64,000 bases of DNA from Atriophallophorus winterbourni (Eukaryota > Platyhelminthes > Trematoda > Plagiorchiida > Microphallidae): contig JACCGJ010001337.1 in the NCBI GenBank assembly GCA_013407085.1, forward strand, positions 50,151-114,150, written 5' to 3'. A model generated the notes under the pieces. It was not told the DNA's origin. It was given only the letters and a program-made list of their open reading frames with translations, and searched no databases. The position numbers and the translations under genes are program-made. Positions 31,100 through 41,642 of this stretch are shown piece by piece; the first letter of the stretch is position 1; every line of letters begins with the position of its first letter.

Positions 31100-31848
31100 C
31101 ACAAAGGTTATGAACATTCGAAAATGACAAATTCCACTGATTTAAGCGGTTGGCTTAGATCGACATCGAAGGTTGGTTGTGACAACCCTGTTTAGTAGTG
31201 CTTTCCAGCTTTATTTAAAGAGCTCCAGTCCATAAAGAATGTGCCATACCCTGAGTACAAACCGTACGGGGACTATGACTATGAAAAAAACACAATTATG
31301 ACTGCCCACAATTAGAGTCTTTTTAAAATTCGCGATCGTCGCGAAGACAATATAGATAACCATCACTTAGCCGGAGAATTTAATTACAGACCTAGGAACT
31401 CATGACACCTTGACGCATGTTGTGACGAGTCTTTAATAGGGTGCACGTAAAAAGCGGCTACAGTCCTCTTAATGATTCGCTCTAAAAACTGCATCTGCTT
31501 TGAGCTTGCATGCACATCGCGTGGTTACGCCAACAACTATTCTAGGGCGAACTTCGTTTAAACGACGACAGAATTGACAGAAGCCGAGTGAGGAGATGGA
31601 GTAGCTGAGTTCACTCATTGTTCATCGCCATTCGTTAGTATGCAGGTACTTAAAACCCATTCTGTTGCCCAAGTGACAGAAATATTTTCTAATAGAATTC
31701 TGCAAATAATAATATAAAATATGGCATGGATGCACGATTACTGGTGAAACCGTACAAAACTCATCCCCACCAGCAATACGAGAAGATGCGTCAGACTGGA
31801 CAATCTAAAAGTATACCATCAGGGTTTTGATTTCATACGTAAAATGAG
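31100..31848. other. COQ9 5' intron, no feature recognised
   Basis: No frame or known repeat is supported here; the SINE at 31861 follows. Confidence 0.35.
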
Positions 31849-31860
31849 TAAAATTGGGAG

Positions 31861-32093
31861 GTATGATATGAAAGCACAAGCCTGATCCAGGCAAAGTGCC
31901 GCACAGTCAGAGACTGCACGTGGGCTAAGATACTATCAGGTTGCCCAGGCCTAGACAGATATGAGGGGGGAATTGAAACAGAAATGGTAGTGAGACTCCA
32001 GCGTGTACTCGCATGCAGCTCACTACCGTTGGCCAATCAATTTAGCACGATGTAAGCCGCACAGCACAGAAATGCTGCACGATTGCACATCCG
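31861..32093 (-). mobile_element. SINE-like repeat, complete, with 12-bp target duplication
   Basis: 233 bp flanked by TAAAATTGGGAG at 31849-31860 and 32094-32105. This copy fixes both ends of the family: 5' CGGATGTGCAATCGTGCAGC and 3' GTGCTTTCATATCATAC (- strand). Confidence 0.92.
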
Positions 32094-32148
32094 TAAAATT
32101 GGGAGAAAATGAGTCAAGAAAAGATTACAAACGAGCAGCCTGACTCAC

Positions 32149-32258
32149 AGTAAGTCTGAGTCCCATTGGAATTTGATAATTCATACGGCGGAATTTGCGA
32201 GTAATTGCGTGAATGGTAATAAAAGTTCCACGCGGGTGAATGTTTATTTCGAAAGTGC
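32149..32258 (-). CDS. COQ9: COQ9 putative 5' exon
   Basis: Acceptor TCATCCACAG, donor GTGAGT; ends with one base, which fits the two-base start of the next exon. The translation is rich in R, K, H, Y and poor in acids and includes HSRNYSQ, resembling a matrix-peptidase site (RxY|S) of a mitochondrial presequence. No in-frame ATG is seen in or just upstream of it, so another exon is needed. Tentative. Confidence 0.4.
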
Positions 32259-32422
32259 CTGTGGATGACGTAGACATGCGCAAGTTGACAAAGGCGGCAA
32301 CCGTTTGTGATAAATGTTATCAAAAATTTGAAGAGTATGTAAATACAAGCAGTGAAACGCAAAACCCTGGGTTTAAAAAATCTTGAGGCTGTTTCTAAAT
32401 AAGTCTATGCTTTCGGATAGTG

Positions 32423-32492
32423 CACGGATGTGCAATCGTACAGTACTTATGTGCTGTGCGGCTAACACCGTGCTAAATTGATTGGCCACGAG
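32423..32492 (+). mobile_element. SINE-like repeat, 5' end only
   Basis: CACGGATGTGCAATCGTACA to TTGATTGGCCACGAGTAGT, joined directly to an inverted copy at 32498. Confidence 0.75.
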
Positions 32493-32497
32493 TAGTA

Positions 32498-32693
32498 TGA
32501 ATAGTATGAAAGCACAAGCCTGATCTGGGCAAAGTGCCGCACAGTCAGAGACTGCACGTGGGCTAAGATACTGTCGGGTTGCCCAGGCCTAGACAGATAT
32601 GAGAAAGAAAATGGAAATGGTAGTGAGACTCCGCGTATTTCAGTATGCAACTAGCAACCGGTAGCCAATCAATTTAGCACGATTTTAGCCGCA
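32498..32693 (-). mobile_element. SINE-like repeat, 5' end clipped
   Basis: AGTATGAAAGCACAAGCCTG to GCACGATTTTAGCCGCA; forms a foldback with 32423-32492. Confidence 0.8.
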
Positions 32694-33097
32694 ATTTATT
32701 ACTTGTCCTATTCTAAGGACACATCTATAAAATTTAAATAGCTGTCACGTAAATGGTTATCGATTTAATACTGAATAGGATAATGTTAAAATAGGAAGTT
32801 CGAACCAGCAAAATCATGCATGCAGGAAAACAAGCTTGTAGTAAACTAAATTCAGATAACATAAATGAAAAACAATATCGAACACTTCTGTTTGGTTCAA
32901 CTGTACGGTGGAATGTATACCATGATTACTGCATGATAACAATACTCTCGGGAAATAAAGCAAACACACACCGAGATCGGTTTCGTACTGTTCGCACTCA
33001 TCAAGTAAAGGACAGTACGATCGAGATCAACGTGCTTGTTACTACTATAGAATAAGACTGGTACGACATGCATACTCAATCACATAAACATGATTTG

Positions 33098-33560
33098 ATG
33101 AAAGCTCATTTGCAAGCATTTCCATCAGACAACCCACGACTGAATACGCGCCCTTTGCACTCATTAGGTAGAGGCAGTAGAATCAGGATCCGCATGCGCT
33201 TGAAACAGTGAATAAATGGTAAACAAGTTGCGCTTGTATGCCACTGTTGGATACGGTTGGTACGACAAACCTGTTCAATTACATGAGTCCACACTCATGG
33301 ATGCATGGTTTGAACTCATCATCATGAACAAAAAAGCTCATTTGCATGCACTCTCATCACACACACACACACACACACACTACAACGGGTTTCGTGCAGT
33401 TTGCACTCATGAAATAGGGGCAGTAGGATCAGGATCCGAGTGCGCTTGAACAGTGGAAGAATGGTAAACAAGTTGTGCTTGTACGCCACTGTTGGATAAG
33501 GTTCAATCACATGAGCCCACACTCATGTAGACTGGGTTTGAACCCATGATCATGGACAAA
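33098..33560. repeat. Two tandem units of about 235 bp with an AC microsatellite
   Basis: Unit 1 (about 33098-33330) and unit 2 (about 33338-33560) share AAGCTCATTTGCA, GGATCAGGATCCG-like, AATGGTAAACAAGTTG and CACTGTTGGATA. An AC run of about 24 bp (33357-33380) sits in unit 2. A related single unit is at 29165-29330, with a shorter AC run. Confidence 0.65.
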
Positions 33561-33656
33561 AAAATATTTAATTCAAAACGCTTATCCATCATACAAACTT
33601 GAATCCTGAATTTAAACGAAGGATTCAAGTCAAGCAAAGTGCCTCAGGGACTTATG

Positions 33657-33882
33657 TATTATGAAATCACAAATCTGATCCAGGCAAAATGCCGCACAAT
33701 CATAAACTAAAATACTGTCAGGTTATTCAGACCTAGATATAATAAATTAAAATAGAAAGTGGGATGACAATGAGACTCCAATCTGTTTCCGCATGCGGTT
33801 TACTACCAGCGGTACATCAATTTAGCGTGGGGTTAGCGATACAGCTCAAAAGTACTGCGCACGTGACATCCATCGTACGGAA
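33657..33882 (-). mobile_element. SINE-like repeat, diverged, near full length
   Basis: TTATGAAATCACAAATCTGA to ACGTGACATCCATCG with many substitutions; an old copy. Confidence 0.7.
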
Positions 33883-34045
33883 TGAAGTCTGATTTAGAAA
33901 ATTCCTGTACACATATTTATGAGCAGCTACATATAGTACATTGCGGCCAGGTTCATTGAGCACATGTTTAGTACTAGGCAGTGTGTGATACAATGTAACA
34001 TACTGCGATTTAGAAATAGGTAAAAGAATATATAAACAAATATAC

Positions 34046-34330
34046 ATCATCATCATCATCAAAGACAGCATTACATCGGTAGCACGTACCGAATGCTTAA
34101 CTGCCATACAACCATGAAAAAGTAAAATCCTAAAAGATGGGGAAGGGTGGGACTTGAATTGCTACGGCTTCTATAGAAGAGTAAGCACAAACAAACTGGG
34201 AAGAGGTGCCTACACCTCGAATGGAACATGCATTCAAACAAGTTTCGTGAACGACTAGAGCAACATCAGCACGGCAGCTTCCTTGCGGCAGGTTCCACAG
34301 GTGATATTGTAATCGTTTTTCTAAATCACA
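34046..34330 (-). mobile_element. RTE-like LINE (second family), 3' UTR
   Basis: ATCATCATCATC tail at 34048-34060, then GATGGGGAAGGGTGGGACTTG, shared with 11587 and 20570. Confidence 0.7.
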
Positions 34331-34407
34331 ACGGTCTATAAACAACGAACTGTTCGTGTTTTGGTGTATTCAGCGAGGAGTTGCAGATGAAGATGATGGC
34401 ATCACGA

Positions 34408-34572
34408 ACACGAAACACGCTGGAGTCTCACTACCATCCGTATTCTCTATTTCTCATATCTGTCTAGGCCTGGGCAAACTGAAAGTATCTTAGCACACGT
34501 GCAGTCTTTGACTGTGCGGCACTTTGCCTGAATCAGGCTTGTGCTTTCATACCATCATACCATACCATTCGG
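34408..34572 (+). mobile_element. SINE-like repeat, 5' truncated
   Basis: GAAACACGCTGGAGTCTCAC to repeated CATAC units at the 3' end. Confidence 0.8.
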
Positions 34573-34844
34573 AAAGTGATAAAATACGAATGACAAGAAT
34601 ATGGTGGGATATCAGCTGCAGTTTACCAGCAGAAGAGAAAAGTTTGATAAACTTGTTACATTTCCACGTTTCCACTCTGGGCAAGCCAGAAACGAATGAC
34701 GCATCATGTTTGCCAAGCATCTGATCGAGTGGTGAAAAATAGCAATCATTCTTTGATATAATTTTTGTCAGCAAAACATACAAAGGGCATAATTTGATTC
34801 AAAATTTTATAGGTTATAATGACAAGTGTCAGACATTCATTTTG

Positions 34845-35040
34845 GGTTGTATGTAAGAAAACACAATCCAGATTCCTAGACTGCACGTGGGATAAAATAC
34901 TAAAAATACCCAGGCATCGACAGATATGATAAATGGTAATAGAAATAGCAGAGAGACCCCAGTGTGTATTCGCATGCAGCTAACAACCGAGGGAAAATTA
35001 ATTTGACAGGATTTTATCTGCACGATTGCGCATCCATCCA
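34845..35040 (-). mobile_element. SINE-like repeat, diverged
   Basis: AGACTGCACGTGGGATAAAA to GATTGCGCATCC with an internal deletion in its 3' part. Confidence 0.6.
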
Positions 35041-35427
35041 TTTTGGGGTAAAGACGCATTGTTAATTGCAGCTGATAAAATGCTGCGATCTTGATCAAAT
35101 AAGGCTGAGGAAACCACACGATAAATGTTGGCTTGGACCCAAAACTACCGACTGCTTCAAGTGCATACAGATTTTAAATAGGCGATTGGCAGTGTATGAT
35201 TCAATGTGATTAGTGATACACATGCATAAGCATAAAAATGACTTGTCAGTTAATTACCCAGTGAGCTTTCGAAATGGCAATCAAGTGTAATAGTTAACTT
35301 AGCGGATTGATTAAATAATCTAGACAGTACAACCATGGTATCCAACAAATCGTAGGTCTGACGGCGCCTGAGCACATTGGGCGGCGCATAAAAATGCCAA
35401 TAGAACACTAATGATTAACAATGTATG

Positions 35428-35655
35428 ATGTATGAAATCACAAGCTTGATCGAGGCAAAGTACTGCACAGTCAAAGACCACGTGGGCTAAGATTCTGTAA
35501 GGTTGCCCAGGCTTAGACAGATATGGGCAAGGAAAATAGTAATGGCAGTGAGACTCCAGTGTGTATTCGCATGCCGCTCACAACCGGTGGCAAATCAATA
35601 TAGAACGGTGTTAGCTGCACAGCACAGAAGTGATGCACGATTGCACATCCGCCCA
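35428..35655 (-). mobile_element. SINE-like repeat, near full length
   Basis: ATGTATGAAATCACAAGCTT to ACGATTGCACATCCG. Confidence 0.8.
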
Positions 35656-35919
35656 TTGTGATCGATAACAGGCAGGAACAGATAGCTTTTTCTAAAAGGA
35701 ATGCTAAAATTTTAATTTAGCTATGACCAAATTATAAAATCTTGACGTACATGAACGTACAAAAATCATATGGCGTACCTGAAGTAGCGGAAGGCGGTAG
35801 GTTTATAGGAATGACAAGATTTCAGGAAACGAGGGAACATAACTGCCTGTAAATATACAAAGTTGATGAAATTAAATCGAAACTAAATAGAGATATGTAA
35901 AAAACGAGACGTGTTGGTA

Positions 35920-37731
35920 TTACTCTTTATTTGATATAGATGCCTCGGTCATAACCTGACGAAGGCGATTAGCCGTACTTTCCATTAACCGAAGTCGCAA
36001 AACCGTAGAGTTTTGTGCAGCGAGTGCCGACTGTAATCGTTTTGACTCTTTCTTGTCACAATTCATTTGCAATGAGGATTCGATTGCACAAATACGAGCA
36101 TCGGAAACACGTATTTCCGACTGAATCGTTTTCTCTAATGGTTCCAGAAAATCGGACATAAAACTCCAGTTGGATGAATTCGGGCAAAGTAAGCTAGTAC
36201 GAATAAACGATAGAACATTCGTTTCCATAGTTCTTTCAAAACTCAATCGCAGAAACAAGTAAAGAGCCATGTTAAGTGCGGCAAGTATCCAACTGCTTTG
36301 GTCGATAATGGAATCTTTCAACTGAGAAGGGTGCATGTAAACGAGAGTACACAAATGGGAAAAAACTGGCTCCATGATAAGTAATTGCGGGTCATCTTCC
36401 CCGTTATTTTTTTCTTGATCAATTAAGGCAACAAACCCAATTTTTACGCGTTCGGTCAACGTGCGATGAAGACTATCTTTGCAAACGGTAATCACGTGAC
36501 CCCTCCATCCATGGTGCACAGGTGATTTTGTACGTTCAAGCAAACGACGAAAAATAATGGTTTGTGCTGTGAATGTGCTGATCTTGAACAAATGATCAAT
36601 AAGTTCAATTGACCGAGTTATCGTTGGCGGGAACTCTTCTGTGGAAACTGGTCGCTTGGCAACATTTTCTAGCAAATCAACATATTTCAATCTAGTCAAA
36701 GACCACCATTTGGAGGATAGAGGTTTGTGACAAATTTCAAACAAATTCTTCAACAGATCCAGTGCATAAAGCTGAACCACGTCATAAAAACGATTAGATA
36801 TTGGAGTGCAAGAGGAATTATTTTGCCCCGAGGGTTCCATCAATTTTTGCGACGACTCAATATCGAAGAGTGTGTTGAAAACGAGGTAGCACTGATCCAA
36901 ACAGTAATCTTTTGTGAATAACAAAGGCCAGCAACTATGTAAGTCTTGCGCGTTCGATTCCAAGAAAATGAATGAAAACAAACGCAACCAGGCAGGAACT
37001 AGTAGACTGAGAGGAAACGTCGGATTCGTTGGTTGATCAACAACAGTTTGATTGTAAAAACGGAATAGCGATGGCTCCCATTTTAAAAGAATATAAAGAA
37101 CCTGAGTCATGAGTGGAAGCAGCTGTTTGGAGCTCGGCAGTATGAGAAATGGCTTCGCCCACAAGAACAGTAAATGAGAGCGAATGAAATCATTTATTCC
37201 ATTATCTGATTGAGTAAAATCATATTCAGAGAGAACCGATTGGTAAAAGTTGACAACCATATTCGTGAGCCGAAACAGTTCTTCCGGCTGGCAGTTGTTC
37301 AATTGGGACTCACACAACGCAGAGACCATGGCAGTAACTTCATTGATTGCATGTTTAACACGAGGAAACTTGGTAAAGCCAGTGTTTATGATACATGTTG
37401 AAAGTCCTTTGAGTAAGTAGAGGCAGCTAAAGCTTTTTCTCAATTGTTTCAGTTGTCCCACAAACAGGAGCAAACACTCTCCTGTATCAACATGCATGGG
37501 TAAGCAATCGAGAAAGTTGACAAGAATATCCAAAAGTTCCCCTTTGTCGGAATTGTGTAAGAGTTGAAGCTTTTCACAAGACCATTGAAGAATTTCGGCT
37601 AGATGTGAGTTGAGCAAAACGTCATTAGATGCGAAATCTAGAAAACATTTGAGTTCCTCTGAATTATTTGTGTCCAGAAGTTGATTGAGTGTATCTGGAG
37701 AAAATTGTGGATAAGAACTCGATGTGTCCAT
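35920..37731 (-). CDS. GLMN: GLMN, glomulin (FAP68), cullin-RING ligase regulator
   Basis: 603 codons in a single uninterrupted frame, ATG to TAA, close to the human length of 594. Glomulin is an all-helical HEAT-like protein that binds the RBX1 RING and blocks E2 recruitment to cullin ligases; it also binds FKBPs. The match is clearest in the C-terminal half: IIDQSSWILAALNMALYLFL (human QNSDRIMASLNLLRYLV), SDFLEPLEKTIQSEIRVSDA (human NNFLKPLHIGLNMSKAHYEAE), then RLQSALAAQNSTVLRLRLME before a short tail. The N-terminal half is compatible but weaker (DILVNFLDCLP, LLLFVGQLKQL). No poly(A) tract follows, so retrocopy signs are lacking. A possible acceptor (AACTCAG) ends 14 nt before the ATG. Confidence 0.85.
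   Translation of the reverse strand: MDTSSSYPQFSPDTLNQLLDTNNSEELKCFLDFASNDVLLNSHLAEILQWSCEKLQLLHNSDKGELLDILVNFLDCLPMHVDTGECLLLFVGQLKQLRKSFSCLYLLKGLSTCIINTGFTKFPRVKHAINEVTAMVSALCESQLNNCQPEELFRLTNMVVNFYQSVLSEYDFTQSDNGINDFIRSHLLFLWAKPFLILPSSKQLLPLMTQVLYILLKWEPSLFRFYNQTVVDQPTNPTFPLSLLVPAWLRLFSFIFLESNAQDLHSCWPLLFTKDYCLDQCYLVFNTLFDIESSQKLMEPSGQNNSSCTPISNRFYDVVQLYALDLLKNLFEICHKPLSSKWWSLTRLKYVDLLENVAKRPVSTEEFPPTITRSIELIDHLFKISTFTAQTIIFRRLLERTKSPVHHGWRGHVITVCKDSLHRTLTERVKIGFVALIDQEKNNGEDDPQLLIMEPVFSHLCTLVYMHPSQLKDSIIDQSSWILAALNMALYLFLRLSFERTMETNVLSFIRTSLLCPNSSNWSFMSDFLEPLEKTIQSEIRVSDARICAIESSLQMNCDKKESKRLQSALAAQNSTVLRLRLMESTANRLRQVMTEASISNKE
35926..35931 (-). terminator. GLMN poly(A) signal inside the last codons
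   Basis: AATAAA codes the Asn-Lys three codons from the end (SNKE stop), implying a very short 3' UTR. No other AATAAA is seen in the next 60 nt. Confidence 0.5.
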
Positions 37732-37889
37732 TCGAAAAGACAGAACTGAGTTCAGTTCGAATAATCACAGTAGCAAATAAGGTATAGTAATACCACGACT
37801 GAAATTGTTAAAAAACAAAGTAAAGATTAAAATTTCGAAATTTAATAGCGGTATCGGAGTTAAACAACTACTGGAATCAAAAGCGCAAT

Positions 37890-38228
37890 ATACATATCAA
37901 CTTTGCAGGACCAATAGAGGGACAACAATAATTAATCCTTGTCGATGCCTACAGCAAATGGTCCGAAATATTCCCATGGACTGTACAATACCATCATGAA
38001 ACTCCGTCATGCTTTAGTTGTTTCGGTGTTTCAGACATTTTAGTGTCAGAGAACGGAACTGCTTTTACCTCCGTCATTTTTTGTCGAGTTCTTTCAACGA
38101 AATAAGATACAACACATCCGTTCATCGCCTTATCACGCGCAATCCAACGGGAAGGCAGAACGTTCTGTTGACACATTCCAGAGAGGCATTTCGAAACTCC
38201 GAAAAAGGGGACCCTACCAGAAATCATA
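37890..38228 (+). pseudogene. Ty3/gypsy integrase fragment
   Basis: Broken frames give LVDAYSKWSEIFPWT, DILVSENGTAFTS and YHAQSNGKAERSVDTFQRG. These are the D, D and E regions of a retroviral-type integrase core. Frameshifts separate the pieces. It lies about 160 bp upstream of the GLMN start, in divergent orientation. Confidence 0.75.
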
Positions 38229-38251
38229 GAAACATCTGATTAACTATAGAT

Positions 38252-39430
38252 TGTAGTGTACAGATTATACAGAACCTAACGAGTAGAGAGTAAGAAGATC
38301 CGATATTTGGGCTTTAAATAACTTGTTGATACAGTATACGGTTACAAAAGAAAAGGGATGCTTTTATGTGGTTACGAGTTTATAACACAAGATAGTACAA
38401 CGATATACGACATTCTCCCCGCCTTGAAAACTGATACCCGTGAGTAGTTTTGGCTTGTTAATTTGCGCCGCTCCTCAGATAATATGGTCGGACGCGTTGT
38501 TGTTGACGGATAAGTTCACTGAGACTCTCGTTATACTCTGGGTTGCATGGAATTTCAGAAGGCGCATCGTTCGGTTGTTCCTCCAGAACATCAGCATTTT
38601 GAATCATCGCATCATGTTGCTCTCCAATGGGTACGAGTTGACGAAGCGATACAGGCAGAGACTGCGCGTGGGCTAAGTTACTGTCAGGTTGCCCAGGCCT
38701 AGACAGATATGAGGAAGAAAAAACAGGAAATAGTAGTGAGAATCCAGCCTGTTTCAGCATGCAGCTCACTACCTCTGGCCAATCAATTTAACACGGTGTT
38801 AGCCGCACAGCACGAAGTACTGCATGATTGCACATCCGTGCTGCTTGCACTAACCAGCTGGGAAGGGATACGCCGGTTATCGCTTTTCGGTTGTGATGGA
38901 ACATTTTTTATGTGGCGTAGAATTCGTACTTGTATACAATAAAGACCTGCACGAATGGAGGGCGTTCGGTAGTACGGCTTCCCAATGTTTCACTTCAGCG
39001 ACAAAAGTATACTTTTCCACAAGGCAGCATTCAAGCGTTCAACTTTGCCATTGTATGGGGTAGAATGGCTGGTTGCAACACCTTTCGAGTGGAGAAAATC
39101 ACAAAGTTCGTTCTACATGAATGAAGACCATCGGTCAGAGTGAACATAGGATGGCATCCCAAACTTAAAGAACAAATCAGTCAGACATCGAATGATGGTC
39201 ACCGACGTTGTATCCGCGCAGACATAGGCAAAGGGAAACCGGAAAAATTCATCGATGATCGTACGTAAGAATCGATTCCGATTGAGAGATGGGAGAGGTC
39301 CATTTAAATGGATACTCAGGCGCTCGAAAGGGTGTGGGGCCTTGATCAGGGGAACGTGTCGAGGCTTAAAATATTTAACTTTTACTTCAGCACAAATTCG
39401 ACAAGAGCTGGTCTATACACAGATCTGCTC
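38252..39430 (-). mobile_element. Ty3/gypsy 3' end with integrase, tail and LTR
   Basis: On the - strand: integrase zinc-region end SSCRICAEVK (39420), core FLRTIIDEFFRFPFAYVCAD, then HSDRWSSF, TPYNGKVERLNAALWKS and WEAVLPNALHSCRSLLYT; after a SINE insertion, a C-terminal tail RVRPYYLRSGAN (about 38470). A purine tract GGCGGGGAGAA (38413-38423) precedes a probable LTR 38252-38412 (TGTCG...TACA). The first catalytic aspartate is lost (IHLNGPL) and a stop interrupts the core, so it is dead. Confidence 0.7.
38660..38842 (-). mobile_element. SINE-like repeat inside the gypsy 3' end
   Basis: AGAGACTGCGCGTGGGCTAA to GATTGCACATCCG, lacking the 3' 40 bp; splits the gypsy polyprotein tail. Confidence 0.8.
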
Positions 39431-39689
39431 CAAACCCAAACTGTTAGGAGGGTAACCTCCTAACTTATATTATGTAATAGTTGACAATTTACATAAAACC
39501 TCTTTTCCCTTTTAAGCTTGCCATTGGCGCTTTTGAACACCTACAATAAACTTCCATACCGAATCATTTGTTCTTCCGACTGTACCAGTCTGTTTGCGAA
39601 TCTAGTGCTTTTCCAGTGACTGTTAGGCATAACAATTCCGGTACATATGCCAAGGCTACTTTATACCGACTATGCTAGTTTTCTGTTTT

Positions 39690-39905
39690 AAAACACAAGC
39701 CTAATCCAGGCAAAGTGCAGCACAGTCATGGACTACACGCGGGCTTAGATAGTGTCAGGTTGCCCAGGCCTAGACAGAGATAAAAAAAAATAAAACTCAA
39801 CATGGTAATGAGACTCTAGTGTGTCTCCGCATGACACTCACTACCAGTGGGAAATCAATTTAGCACAATCAGCCATGTAATTAAAAACTCTTACACAGTT
39901 GCACA
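39690..39905 (-). mobile_element. SINE-like repeat
   Basis: AAAACACAAGCCTAATCCAG to CACAGTTGCACATCGG, moderately diverged. Confidence 0.75.
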
Positions 39906-40084
39906 TCGGTGCAGGACCTGTTATGTAGTATAATACGCTTTACACCACCCAAGTGCAAATTGCATTTACAGGATACTGATTAGACCAAAACTGATCAACA
40001 ATGAAGAACTTGCGACTGTAGATTAATTTGCCCATTTGGGTAGTTGCATATCTAGTAGCGCGTGTTCATATAAGGAGACGTCAG

Positions 40085-40910
40085 CAAGCATTTCCTGAGC
40101 TAAGGTAGCGTCTATAAAATTGGGCTATCTGTAGCGTCGAAGAGGTTTATCTCTAAAGCTCCATAGCAGTCGATAAGGCTACAGCTGAAACCGTTTTACT
40201 GTACGGATGTGAAACTGGAAAAATAAGAATTAAGGCGTCTGCAGGTTTTTGACAATCTCTGTCTCCGCATCATCGCCGGAGTTACTTGACAATATCGGAT
40301 ACTAAAAGTAACTCTTCGAAAAAGAATATTTAGTGGCGACGAAGATATTAAAAAACAAGTTAGAATGCATAAAATTGGCTGCGAATGAGAAATAATCGAT
40401 TTATCAAGGCTGTTTTGTTTGACACACGTCGTAAGAGCGTAGACTCTGACTTAGCTCACACAGATGAAGGCTTTGACTTAAACTAGTCATGGTTGGGGCG
40501 ACCAGTCTCCAATAGATCAGAATCCACACTGGCTTTTTACCCCAAGTGGTATCGCTCAAAATCAAATTCAGTGGCAGTTTTGTTGTAGACCTCTACTTGG
40601 GGTTTTCTATGTTGTCAAGTGGAGTGGCGAGCAATGCTTGTTATGATGAGTGAGAGCGAAAGCCGCGAATAAGCCTTCATACGAATGTTGCGCTACTGGT
40701 TCAGAACACTTAATTGAATACGTGTTTGATTATAGGTGCAGGTATCTCATATAAATGTGTGTCTAATCTTATACAGGTTCAGTAGCTTTTTAGGTCCCAA
40801 CCTTCCCGCATCTTTTTAGGATTTTACCGTATCATACTTGTGTGGCAGTTAAGTACTCGGGACTTGCTCGAGGTGTAATGCTGTCAATATTGATGATGAC
40901 TATCGTAGAT
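40085..40910 (+). mobile_element. RTE-like LINE (second family), decayed RT end and 3' UTR
   Basis: AVDKATAETVLLYGCETG at about 40165-40215 marks the RT thumb; 40606-40910 is the shared 3' UTR ending GATGATGAC. Many stops. Confidence 0.6.
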
Positions 40911-41052
40911 CGAGGATGAGAATGCTTGATAACTGAACGAGAATAAGCAAAAACTCCAAGTGGAACCTAAGAGCAAGACCGACTGACAGTTTCAAGAGAT
41001 ACTTCAGTTTAATAGCCATCATAATATCGGATCTCTGATGCCCCCAACCAGT

Positions 41053-41282
41053 AATGAAAGCACAAGCCTGATCCATGCCAAGTGGCCCGTACAGTCAGAG
41101 ACTGCACGTGGGCTAAGATACTGTCAGGTTGCCCAGGCCTAGACAGATATGAGAAAGAACATAGAAATGGCAGTGAGACTCCAGCCTATTTCAGCATGCA
41201 GCTCACCACCGATGGCCAATCAATTTAGCACGGTGTTAGGCGCACAGCACATAAATACTGTACGATTGCACATCCGTGCACC
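41053..41282 (-). mobile_element. SINE-like repeat, near full length
   Basis: AATGAAAGCACAAGCCTGAT to GTACGATTGCACATCCGTGC. Confidence 0.85.
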
Positions 41283-41642
41283 CAGCGAACACTTACTTCT
41301 TTTACTTTACTTTAGTGCGACTATCTCCTGGCTGGATGATGAGTCGGCTTATTATTGCACCACGGATTGCGCCCCCCCACGCTCGGCGGTTAGAGCGAGA
41401 TCCGCGCAGATTGAAGCCAGGTCCCGGTCCACGGCGCCATCCCTTAAACCGATAGTAAGACCAAGCGCTCTGTAGTATGTTTGTTTGTATATGTTATTGT
41501 ACCCCACTAAACTCTTTCTTTGTTTTACAGCCTGTACTCTAGTTCCAAGTTCGATAAAGCCTACATTCAAGGCCTTTGTCTTCTCACTGTTCTCCTGATC
41601 GCTTGAGCTCATTACAATTTATCGAACTTGTTTTCAATATCA

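Noticed and set aside
32120..32275. Short - strand frame starting with a real ATG and reading GTFEINIHPRGTFITIHA
   Set aside because: It overlaps the putative COQ9 5' exon in another frame, is only about 50 codons, has the wrong phase to join the next COQ9 exon, and matches no family I know.
33357..33380. AC run considered as a Z-DNA or promoter element
   Set aside because: Simple microsatellite within a tandem repeat, with no gene start nearby.
38440..38676. 78-codon + frame
   Set aside because: It is the reverse of the gypsy polyprotein tail (RVRPYYLRSGAN on the - strand).
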